From Anaerolineaceae bacterium (lineage in GTDB: Bacteria > Chloroflexota > Anaerolineae > Anaerolineales > Anaerolineaceae), in contig JACZIY010000826.1 in NCBI GenBank assembly GCA_014860845.1, forward strand, positions 1-8,156: a stretch of 8,156 bases of DNA, written 5' to 3'. The notes beneath the pieces were generated by a model, which was not told the origin of the DNA, did not search any database, and saw nothing but the letters and a program-made list of their open reading frames with translations. Below are positions 1-6,117 of the stretch, piece after piece (position 1 is the stretch's first letter; every line of letters begins with the position of its first letter). The position numbers and the translations under genes are program-made.

Positions 1-111
1 ATATATGATATTCGATGCAAAAAAAAGTTTGAACATTATTTTCTAATATTTCAGTAGTTTTCTTTGTTTCCTTCACTACCATCATCTGCCAAAGACCAGT
101 AAAATATAAAA

Positions 112-945
112 ATGTTTGAGAAAACAAATGGGACAACTAAGACGCTTTCGCAAATTTTAGGGTGGAACCGCACCAGTTACGTATTGATGAGTTCCTTTAC
201 ATTGTTACTATTTATTATCGGGTATGTTTGGTGGCCGCTTGTAGAAGAATATCTCTCCACATACAATCCCGATCTACCGTTCTGGATTCAGTTTGATTGG
301 CTTTTACTATCCATTTTTTTGGTCATGTCACTTCTACTCATGGCAAAAGCGGATATCAAAAAAGATTTGCCCATCATTTTCGTTGGTCTCGTGGGTGGAT
401 TGGTAATTGAAAGCTGGGGAACCCAAACTGAATTATGGTTTTATTACACATTTGAAAGACCTCCGATATGGATTATTCCTGCCTGGCCAATCGCCAGTCT
501 CTCAATTGACCGTCTGTATCAGCTCTTAAATGCGAAATCTGAAAAAATTCCATCAAAAATTTTTCAGATCGGTTATTGGGTAACTTTAATTGGATTCTAC
601 ATCTACATGCTCTATTTTGTTTTGCCAACCCTCGATAAATCATTGACCATCATGGCCCTATTTTTATGTGCTTTTTTGATCCTGACACCTGTCAACCACC
701 GTGCCATGTTATTGACATTCATTGCTGGCAGCGGATTGGGTTATTTTTTGGAATTGTGGGGAACTACCCGCTATTGCTGGACTTATTACACCTTCCAAAC
801 TCCACCCTTTTTTGCGGTAATGGCTCATGGAATGGCCGCTGTGGCTTTCTGGCGGGTTGTGCAATTATTCTGGATTTTCGAACCTAAATCAAATAAATTT
901 ATCCAAAAAATATTAAAAACAAATCAAAAAAAAAGCACAGTCTGA
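112..945 (+). CDS. Unrecognised integral membrane protein with internal duplication (277 aa)
   Basis: I do not recognise this family. The 277-residue protein is very hydrophobic, with about eight probable membrane helices near residues 22-42, 62-79, 86-98, 119-137, 152-171, 178-192, 198-213 and 231-253, and a basic, lysine-rich C-terminal tail. Its two halves share a motif at a constant offset of 114 residues: E100-W102-G103-T104, W109, Y111-Y112-T113-F114, P117-P118, R134, Q137 match E214-W216-G217-T218, W223, Y225-Y226-T227-F228, P231-P232, R248, Q251. Conserved Glu, Arg, Trp and Tyr at membrane edges suggest a binding site or pore formed by two related halves, but function is unknown. The start is the first in-frame ATG; no clear Shine-Dalgarno site precedes it, so Met26 at 187 remains possible. 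It converges on the PspC gene. A distant resemblance to carotenoid-biosynthesis-type membrane proteins came to mind but is not supported by any motif I can name. Confidence 0.85.
   Translation: MFEKTNGTTKTLSQILGWNRTSYVLMSSFTLLLFIIGYVWWPLVEEYLSTYNPDLPFWIQFDWLLLSIFLVMSLLLMAKADIKKDLPIIFVGLVGGLVIESWGTQTELWFYYTFERPPIWIIPAWPIASLSIDRLYQLLNAKSEKIPSKIFQIGYWVTLIGFYIYMLYFVLPTLDKSLTIMALFLCAFLILTPVNHRAMLLTFIAGSGLGYFLELWGTTRYCWTYYTFQTPPFFAVMAHGMAAVAFWRVVQLFWIFEPKSNKFIQKILKTNQKKSTV
385..525 (+). repeat. Protein-level repeat, copy 1 of the membrane protein
   Basis: This encodes residues 92-138. It aligns without gaps to residues 206-252, with 18 of 47 positions identical by my hand count. Conserved positions are G92, G96, E100, W102-T104, W109, Y111-F114, P117, P118, A124, A128, R134, Q137 and L138. 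The DNA is clearly diverged, so the duplication is old. Confidence 0.8.
727..867 (+). repeat. Protein-level repeat, copy 2 of the membrane protein
   Basis: This encodes residues 206-252, the partner of the copy at residues 92-138. Every conserved residue lies exactly 114 residues after its counterpart: G206, G210, E214, W216-T218, W223, Y225-F228, P231, P232, A238, A242, R248, Q251, L252. The gapless match over a membrane-loop-membrane unit indicates duplication of a half-protein. Confidence 0.8.
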
Positions 946-960
946 GATAAAACTGTGCTT
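926..960 (-). terminator. Intrinsic terminator of the PspC gene
   Basis: A perfect 9-bp inverted repeat, AAGCACAGT (933-941) and ACTGTGCTT (952-960), encloses a 10-nt loop. Read leftward, the stem runs straight into a run of nine T (the A-run at 926-934 on the plus strand), which is a textbook intrinsic terminator for the leftward PspC gene ending at 986. On the plus strand no T-run follows, so it should work mainly in one direction. The stem and T-run overlap the last codons and the stop (943-945) of the convergent membrane-protein gene. Confidence 0.85.
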
Positions 961-985
961 AGAAAAAGGAGGAAAGAATTTACCT

Positions 986-1204
986 TTATTGATCTTTAAA
1001 TTCTCCTTCAATATAAGGTGGTTGGACAGGCATCAAGATCCACAGAATAACATAAATCAGAATACCATTTCCACCCAAAAAGAATAATAGGACAAACAGC
1101 AGACGCACAACCGTCAGATCCAATCCAAGATAATCAGCCAGACCTGCGCAGACTCCTGCGATCATTTGTTCATTTGGTTTTCGATATAATTTTTTATTTG
1201 ACAT
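986..1204 (-). CDS. PspC-domain membrane protein (72 aa)
   Basis: A small PspC-family protein. The N-terminal part has the family signature: a basic start (KKLYRKP), then GVCAGLADYLGLD at residues 17-29, then a hydrophobic, probably membrane-spanning stretch at about 35-58 ending in WILMP. A short acidic tail (IEGEFKDQ) follows. PspC proteins take part in the phage-shock (envelope-stress) response in enterobacteria, but most stand-alone PspC-domain proteins of this size have no assigned role. No pspA or other psp gene is seen in the window. The start is well supported: AAGGAG lies about 8 nt upstream of the ATG. The gene is transcribed leftward, diverges from the MFS gene, and ends in the hairpin at 926-960. 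The family is clear; the cellular role is inferred only. Confidence 0.93.
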   Translation of the reverse strand: MSNKKLYRKPNEQMIAGVCAGLADYLGLDLTVVRLLFVLLFFLGGNGILIYVILWILMPVQPPYIEGEFKDQ

Positions 1205-1224
1205 TGTGTTTTCTCCTTCATTTA

Positions 1225-1255
1225 TATATACGCGTAATTTTTAAAAAGGTTTCAA
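1225..1255 (-). promoter_or_regulatory. Candidate promoter of the PspC gene
   Basis: On the minus strand TTGAAA (1255-1250, five of six to the -35 consensus) and TATATA (1230-1225) are separated by 19 nt, just upstream of the AAGGAG ribosome-binding site. The spacing is longer than the ideal 17 nt, so the call is tentative. Confidence 0.4.
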
Positions 1256-1305
1256 AGAAATCTGTTTTCGAAATTTCATACCGACAAAATCAACCTGAAT
1301 TTCGA

Positions 1306-1334
1306 TTGACTTTGATTTAGTTCATCATTAAACT
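1306..1334 (+). promoter_or_regulatory. Candidate promoter of the MFS gene
   Basis: TTGACT (1306-1311, five of six to the -35 consensus) is followed after 17 nt by TAAACT (1329-1334, four of six to TATAAT). A start near 1341 would give a leader of about 50 nt. The spacing is ideal but the -10 match is weak. The whole 1205-1389 region is a divergent promoter region with no gene in it. Confidence 0.4.
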
Positions 1335-1389
1335 TGATTTTTGTCTTAAATTCCTGACTTTTAAACAATTTATCAACCGGAGGAACCTA

Positions 1390-2586
1390 ATGGAGCAGAG
1401 ACGTCTCGTTCGTTACACCATGTTTGGCTTGTTGTACTTCACGCAAGGAACCATCTTAAGTTACTTTACCGCATTAAATGCATTGTATCTGCTCGAATAT
1501 GGACTTGATCTGACTCGGATTGGCATCATGGGCACAATTGCCTTGATCCCATTTGTGATTAAAGTTTTTCTGGGTATGCTCAGTGATAAAGTTAACATTT
1601 TAGGTCTGGGACACAGGAAACCTTATATTGTCATTGGATTACTGGTGCAAATGATTTGTTTAGTTTTTGTTCCATTGATTAATCCCGGAACCACTTTCTG
1701 GTTATATGTAGCAATTGCTTTTCTACTGCAAATGGGAATGGCTCTATATGATACCTGCACCGATGGGCTCGCTTTGGACACCACGCCTGTTTCAGAAAAA
1801 GGTACGATCCAGGGCTTTATGGTAGGTGGCCGCGCTGTAGGTGTGATTGTAACCGCTTCCCTGGTGGGCTTTTTAGCGGAAAATGTCTCCTGGAGTGCTG
1901 TATTCTGGGTGTTAGCCATCCTGACCCTGCCACCATTTTTCTTCCTGCATACCGTCAGAGAAGCCCCAAGAATTCAGGAACGCGCCTTCGATTGGAAAGC
2001 CTTTTCTGCCTTCAAACAGCTACCGGTGATTGCCCTTGCGATCATTGGATTTATCTTCTTCCTGATCATCATCGGTGTCAACCAGATTGTTAATCCTTAC
2101 CTGCAGGATACATTTAATATCAGCCTGAGCACGGCTGGATTTTTTACTACTGTCTGGGGGGTGGGTGTTGTTCTGGGTAGTATTGCTGGAGGTGGGTTGA
2201 TTAATAAATTAGGCAACCGTAATGCAGTGATGATTGCGATTGGTTTTGCTCTGGTTGCTATATTATCTCTGGCCGCCATAAACCAGCTTTCTTTTGCCTG
2301 GTTCCTGGTAGCGCTCTTCGGTGTTTGTTATGGCACCTATCAAACGGTTTATTTTGCACTAGCCATGGAATATACGGATCCTCGTATCGCTGCAACCATG
2401 TTTTCTATCCTAATGGCAGTCACCAATATCGGCCAGGGTGTTGGTCTGGGATTAACCGGGTTTTTCGCTGATTCGTATGGTTTTAAAACAACGTTCATTG
2501 TCATGGCATTATTGAATTTTGCAGTTCTGCCATTCCTCCCCATGATCTTTGGGAAGCATGCTAAAAAAGTTGTACCTGCTGTCTGA
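1390..2586 (+). CDS. MFS permease, AmpG/PAT-like (398 aa)
   Basis: A major facilitator superfamily transporter of 398 residues with about twelve hydrophobic segments and a central hydrophilic loop near residues 188-212. The loop after helix 2 has the MFS motif A pattern: G62, S65-D66-K67, then GHRKP at 74-78. Helix 4 carries D121, D125 and D130 (YDTCTDGLALD at 120-130), followed by a conserved-looking GGRAVG at 146-151; this acidic helix-4 pattern recalls the AmpG/PAT branch, whose members import muropeptides or move CoA-type compounds. EYTDPR at 327-332 begins the helix 10-11 region. The substrate cannot be read from the sequence. The start is firm: GGAGG at 1379-1383 lies 6 nt before the ATG. 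The gene stands alone and converges on the HIT gene with an 11-nt gap. Superfamily is certain; the AmpG-like placement is tentative. Confidence 0.9.
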   Translation: MEQRRLVRYTMFGLLYFTQGTILSYFTALNALYLLEYGLDLTRIGIMGTIALIPFVIKVFLGMLSDKVNILGLGHRKPYIVIGLLVQMICLVFVPLINPGTTFWLYVAIAFLLQMGMALYDTCTDGLALDTTPVSEKGTIQGFMVGGRAVGVIVTASLVGFLAENVSWSAVFWVLAILTLPPFFFLHTVREAPRIQERAFDWKAFSAFKQLPVIALAIIGFIFFLIIIGVNQIVNPYLQDTFNISLSTAGFFTTVWGVGVVLGSIAGGGLINKLGNRNAVMIAIGFALVAILSLAAINQLSFAWFLVALFGVCYGTYQTVYFALAMEYTDPRIAATMFSILMAVTNIGQGVGLGLTGFFADSYGFKTTFIVMALLNFAVLPFLPMIFGKHAKKVVPAV

Positions 2587-2597
2587 AATTATTCGTT

Positions 2598-3020
2598 CTA
2601 TAGAAAAACTTTAAGATCTTTCGCCAGACGATCCAAATCAGATCGATCTGGTAAATTTCTGTAATCAGGTCCAAACACTAAACGAAACCCATCTCCAACA
2701 AATCGAGGTATGATGTGTAGATGGACATGAAAGACAGTTTGAAATGCAACGGCACCGTCTGCAAGAAAGAAATTGATACCTTCACAACAAATCCGACTCT
2801 TTTTTAATCCAGCTGAAACTTTTTGACCCACCTGAAAAAGATGTCCACCAATCTCCATAGGAAGGTCAGCCAAGCCAATCGCATGTTGCCGGGGCACCAC
2901 AAGCACATGACCCGGTGTGACTGGTTGAATATCCATAAACGCCAGGCAAATTTCATCTTCATATACAATGCTGGCAGAAGCTTCCCCATTGATTATTTTA
3001 CAAAAAATACAATTGTTCAA
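2598..3020 (-). CDS. HIT (histidine triad) family protein (140 aa)
   Basis: A histidine-triad nucleotide hydrolase/transferase of normal length. The N-terminus has CIFCKII (residues 4-10), with Cys4 and Cys7 as in zinc-binding HIT proteins, then the core TPGHVLVVPRQH (35-46), and the catalytic triad HVHLH at 98-102 followed by IIPR. HIT enzymes cleave nucleoside phosphoramidates or dinucleoside polyphosphates through a histidine-linked NMP. The strand before the triad reads AFQTVFH instead of the common AGQxVxH; the AFQ form is, as I recall, a recurring variant among bacterial HIT proteins. The start is TTG: AGGAG overlaps the TAG stop of the upstream serine-hydrolase gene and lies 5 nt before it, and no ATG is in frame upstream before a stop. 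It is the last gene of the five-gene leftward operon. The physiological substrate is unknown. Confidence 0.95.
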   Translation of the reverse strand: MNNCIFCKIINGEASASIVYEDEICLAFMDIQPVTPGHVLVVPRQHAIGLADLPMEIGGHLFQVGQKVSAGLKKSRICCEGINFFLADGAVAFQTVFHVHLHIIPRFVGDGFRLVFGPDYRNLPDRSDLDRLAKDLKVFL

Positions 3021-3031
3021 TTCATCTCCTA
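3018..3031 (-). promoter_or_regulatory. Ribosome-binding site fixing a TTG start and overlapping the upstream stop
   Basis: Read leftward, TAGGAGATGAATTG contains the TAG stop of the serine-hydrolase gene, the AGGAG site (3030-3026) and the TTG start of the HIT gene (3020-3018). The ATG between them (3025-3023) touches the AGGAG and opens only ATG-AAT-TGA, so it cannot start the HIT protein. The layout favours translational coupling. Confidence 0.75.
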
Positions 3032-4522
3032 AGAGTCACCGTTGATTTGATTCCATTTTTGAATATCCAATTCAGAGAAATCAACGTCCAATAGATTAGG
3101 TTGATCGAGATGGATACCAACTGGCTGATGGTTAGTATCAAGCACAAAGGTTAATAAACCGTTTGGGATATAGGATTCAACCCATTCTATTTGAAAAGTA
3201 TCCTGATACCAGTGTGTTAGAGTGGCCTGGAAACAATTGGATTGTTGAAATGAAAGCCTTAACTGTTGATGATCCTGGCTCACTATAATTTTCCCAGTTT
3301 TCGGGTCATAATAATCTCCACAATAAGCCTGGAGGTCAAAACTGGGAGAGGAATGTTGTTGTCTAGTTTTCAATCTCTCAGCCATTCTTTCAGCTTGCCT
3401 TTCGAAATATTCTCTCTGGAGCTTTTCAAAAATCGTTGGCCAGGGGGTATCCTCCAGATCCAGTAGTATATCCAGTATGGAATAATATAAGGCATTTAGA
3501 GGATAACCAGGTTCGATATTGGTGAAGATAACAAATCCTATGTTTTCCCCTGGAAGGATTGCCATTTTTGTCCGCATCCCATCTACGCCACCCGAATGGG
3601 TAATCGTCTGATGACCACAATAATCGCGAATAAACCATCCCATCCCATATGCATCATACGTGTAAGTCGTTTTTTGTAACTCTGATGGGATTGCATTGAT
3701 GGGAATACAGGTCTGTGGTGACCATAATTCTTTTACACGTTCAGGTGTGATGATACGCTGACTGTTATATTCTCCATTATTAAGAAACATCTGAACAAAT
3801 CGTGCCCAATCCCAAACAGAGGAATTCACCGCAGCAGCCGCACCAACATTTTCGTGATTGCGGTATGGAATAGACTGAATATGACCATTTATCCAGGCAT
3901 GTGGAATGGCGAAATTTCCTAACTTTTCCAATTCAAACAGTCTGGTAGTCGTTCTTTTCATACCCAGGGGAGAGAAGATTCTCTCCTGGATAAAATCATC
4001 CCATGAATGACCTGTAATTGCTTCAATGATCTCACCAGCCACCAGGAAGGTGACATTTTGGTAAGCATAAGCGGAGCGAAAACTGGTACAGGGTTTCAAA
4101 TATCGTAGCCTGTGAACAACCTCTTTACGGTTGAATTTAGAATCATACCAGATGGTTCCCCCACTCACATCTGGCAAGCCACTATTATGGATTAGCAGAT
4201 CACGCACCTGAATTTCACGATCCACAAAAGGGTCATTAAGCGAAAACTCGGGCAAGAATTTTCTTACCGGATCTGTCCAGGTCAATTTTTCTTCATCGAC
4301 TAAAATTGCTAACCCGGCGGAGGTTGTGGATTTTGAGATCGATGCCAGTGCGAAAATTGTATGTTCATTGACGGATTGAGCATTCTGTATAGAAAGCGAG
4401 CCAAATCCTCTGGCATATTTTATCTGGTCTTTCCCAACGATAGCAACAGATATCGCTGGTATTTTAAATAAAGACTGAATTTCAGAAATGATTTTTTCGA
4501 TTTTCAATATTTTTGTTTGCAC
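3029..4522 (-). CDS. Serine hydrolase, beta-lactamase/PBP-like fold (497 aa)
   Basis: A class-C beta-lactamase-type serine hydrolase. The three active-site motifs are visible: SISK (residues 61-64, SxxK with nucleophile Ser61), YQN (154-156, YxN) and HSGG (309-312, in the place of KTG). IPAISVAIVG at 21-30 and HNSGLPD at 112-118 are typical of the family. After the catalytic domain, residues about 395-480 (YCGDYYDPKTG onward) look like the beta-rich C-terminal domain often attached to these proteins (DUF3471-like). Family members include D-aminopeptidases, esterases and peptidoglycan-related peptidases; true beta-lactamase activity is not implied. No signal peptide or lipobox is visible, so the protein appears cytoplasmic, unlike the many exported relatives. 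The start is GTG, with TAGGAT about 6 nt upstream. It lies 21 nt after the methyltransferase gene and overlaps the HIT ribosome-binding site, in one operon. Confidence 0.93.
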   Translation of the reverse strand: MQTKILKIEKIISEIQSLFKIPAISVAIVGKDQIKYARGFGSLSIQNAQSVNEHTIFALASISKSTTSAGLAILVDEEKLTWTDPVRKFLPEFSLNDPFVDREIQVRDLLIHNSGLPDVSGGTIWYDSKFNRKEVVHRLRYLKPCTSFRSAYAYQNVTFLVAGEIIEAITGHSWDDFIQERIFSPLGMKRTTTRLFELEKLGNFAIPHAWINGHIQSIPYRNHENVGAAAAVNSSVWDWARFVQMFLNNGEYNSQRIITPERVKELWSPQTCIPINAIPSELQKTTYTYDAYGMGWFIRDYCGHQTITHSGGVDGMRTKMAILPGENIGFVIFTNIEPGYPLNALYYSILDILLDLEDTPWPTIFEKLQREYFERQAERMAERLKTRQQHSSPSFDLQAYCGDYYDPKTGKIIVSQDHQQLRLSFQQSNCFQATLTHWYQDTFQIEWVESYIPNGLLTFVLDTNHQPVGIHLDQPNLLDVDFSELDIQKWNQINGDS

Positions 4523-4543
4523 TTATTTATCCTACTTCAATTC

Positions 4544-5290
4544 TTAGGCATGAACTAACCGGGTTATGTATGACATAGCCTGGTGTAATGGAACTTCAGG
4601 GATATAAGAACCAGTGCTATAATCCAAAAATCCTCCCGGAAAATTTTCTAATATTGTCAGACCGCTGCCTTCTAAAAGCATCGCCAAATCAGCAGGTGAA
4701 TAACAACGTAATCGTTGGGTTGTTTTTATTGAAGGATCATCTTTCAAAAACCAGGTATCGGTCACTGCACATCTTGCAGCATCGAACCCATATTCTCTTA
4801 TCGCATCACCGATAGGAAATTTTACACCAACCGCTTGACTTGCCCAAAACCAGGGTGTGAAGATCTCCAGGAAAACAGATCCATCTGGCGTCAGCCAGGT
4901 AGAAATTTTCTCCAACAACCTACGTTGATCAGAATCACTTCCCACACCAAATCCATCCCAATAACAGATCAAATCAAAAACGCCTTCGAGCTCTAGTGAA
5001 TAAAAATCAGCAGTAAGAATCGTCAGGTTTTCAGGGTTCCTGTGTTTCAAGAGATTGCGAATATGTTCAACGAAATCCGGTTCAATTTCGACAGCTGTCA
5101 CTTTGTGATCCAACTGGTAAGCTGTAACTGAAAATTGTCCCCCACCTGCGCCTAATTCTAAAATGCGAACACCTTTCATGCCAGTAAGTCGATTAATCCA
5201 TAAGACTCTATCCAAATCCCCCTGGCTGATATTACGAAAATAAATTTTCGACCATTGATTTTGTAATCGATAAAAATCTTGATCCGTCAT
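4544..5290 (-). CDS. Class I SAM-dependent methyltransferase (248 aa)
   Basis: A Rossmann-fold methyltransferase. Motif I for S-adenosylmethionine is ILELGAGGGQF (residues 43-53). The strand-2 acidic residue is in AVEIEPDF (66-73; Glu68 or Glu70), motif II is near LTADFYSLE (92-100), and FDLICYWDGFG (105-115) is motif IV followed by the substrate-side loop. LTPDGSVFLEIF (133-144) is the usual post-motif beta turn. The roughly 90 C-terminal residues, rich in aromatic residues and ending with ITRLVHA, probably form the substrate lid. Small-molecule substrates are most common for this architecture, but none can be named. The ATG at 5290 has no clear Shine-Dalgarno site, and an in-frame stop lies nine codons upstream, so no much earlier start is possible. 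It is the third gene of the leftward operon, 47 nt after the acetyltransferase gene, the largest gap in the unit. Confidence 0.93.
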   Translation of the reverse strand: MTDQDFYRLQNQWSKIYFRNISQGDLDRVLWINRLTGMKGVRILELGAGGGQFSVTAYQLDHKVTAVEIEPDFVEHIRNLLKHRNPENLTILTADFYSLELEGVFDLICYWDGFGVGSDSDQRRLLEKISTWLTPDGSVFLEIFTPWFWASQAVGVKFPIGDAIREYGFDAARCAVTDTWFLKDDPSIKTTQRLRCYSPADLAMLLEGSGLTILENFPGGFLDYSTGSYIPEVPLHQAMSYITRLVHA

Positions 5291-5337
5291 AGTATGAATT
5301 TTACATTTAATTCAAAAAACAGAACTGGCAGAATTAT

Positions 5338-6105
5338 TTAATGATCGGTTTGATCTGGAACCAACAAAGCCATCTCGATCAGAATCTGATACGAAAATTT
5401 CTGAAACAAATCAAATTCCCGGGTCATCTTTGAGGGCACCAGTATGGACATACTATTTCCTGCTCCCAATGCAATCTGGTTCATCTCCTGCAGTAATGTT
5501 GTACTGATCCCTTTCCTGCGAAAATCCGGATGGGTGAAAATATCTGCTATATATGCAAATTTACCGGGAAGGGTAATCACCTGCGCTTTCGCGCACACTT
5601 CACCTTGAAAGAATGCCATCAAATTATGGATGGTAGGGTCATCAAGGCCTTTGGTGCTGCATGGGTAATCGGGCTCAATTGAATTTGCGAGTGAAACATC
5701 CTGGATCGTTGTGATTAACTTGATTTCGACACCGGAAGGCAGGGTATTTTTTTCTCGTAAGGGTAATTTTCTGAACATCAGGATATTAGACCAGGCGTGC
5801 AAATAACCCTGATCACGATATGCTGGAATCAATTGATTCAATTTTTCTGAAAAAATATTGACCACATGTTCTTCAGGCTTATTTTGCAAGTAAGCAAGAA
5901 TTTGGTTCTTAACCTGGGAAGGTGGATTCTCACCGGAAAAAAATTCAAGTCGGTAATTGAATGCACGTGGCCACGGCTGGGTCATCATTTGAGGGTATTG
6001 AATTCCCAAGACTTGCTCTAATTCGATTATTTCAGCATGATTCTCAACTTGAAATTTATGTGTGATTGCATCGAAATATGCTTTTACCCCAGGGAGTATG
6101 TTCAT
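5338..6105 (-). CDS. GNAT-family N-acetyltransferase (255 aa)
   Basis: An acetyl-CoA-dependent acyltransferase of the GNAT superfamily. The C-terminal half holds the catalytic domain: AYIADIFTHPDFRRKGISTT (residues 184-203) is motif A, with the pyrophosphate-binding R/Q-x-x-G-x-G/A loop as RRKGIS (196-201), followed by the helix LLQEM and the later strand near SILVPS (220-225). The C-terminal FDLFQKFSYQILIEM (231-245) matches the usual 'F...GF' strand of GNAT proteins, although Ser replaces Gly. The first 115 residues are probably a second, degenerate GNAT lobe: YRDQGYLHAWSNILMFRKL (96-114) resembles that same terminal strand. The acceptor is unknown. The start is ATG with AGGATGA upstream, overlapping the TAG stop of the Nudix-like gene (12-nt gap), which suggests coupling. 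Superfamily is sure, substrate not. Confidence 0.9.
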   Translation of the reverse strand: MNILPGVKAYFDAITHKFQVENHAEIIELEQVLGIQYPQMMTQPWPRAFNYRLEFFSGENPPSQVKNQILAYLQNKPEEHVVNIFSEKLNQLIPAYRDQGYLHAWSNILMFRKLPLREKNTLPSGVEIKLITTIQDVSLANSIEPDYPCSTKGLDDPTIHNLMAFFQGEVCAKAQVITLPGKFAYIADIFTHPDFRRKGISTTLLQEMNQIALGAGNSMSILVPSKMTREFDLFQKFSYQILIEMALLVPDQTDH

Positions 6106-6117
6106 TTTTGTCTCATC

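Noticed and set aside
29..49. TTGAAC (29-34) and TAATAT (44-49) as a promoter for the membrane-protein gene
   Set aside because: The spacer would be only 9 nt, far too short. No other pair stands out in the AT-rich first 111 bases.
965..976. AAGGAGG-like Shine-Dalgarno sequence on the plus strand just after the membrane-protein gene
   Set aside because: No ATG, GTG or TTG lies at proper spacing. The nearest frame (TTG at about 988) is 16 nt away, short, and antisense to the PspC gene.
1623..1919. Antisense reading frame of 98 codons inside the MFS gene, and similar frames opposite other genes
   Set aside because: These lie opposite strong family-matching genes, have low-complexity composition, lack ribosome-binding sites and show no recognisable domain.
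2581..2629. GTCTG (2581) and CAGAC (2625), plus the palindrome TTCTATAGAA (2597-2606), as a terminator between the MFS and HIT genes
   Set aside because: The outer pair is only 5 bp with a loop of about 39 nt, and the palindrome is AT-rich with no hairpin loop and no proper T-run. It is not a convincing terminator.
5291..5337. Gap between the acetyltransferase and methyltransferase genes as an internal promoter or terminator
   Set aside because: TAAAAT occurs near a suitable place but without a -35. The AATTC/GAATT inverted repeat is 5 bp with a 17-nt loop. Neither is strong enough to call.
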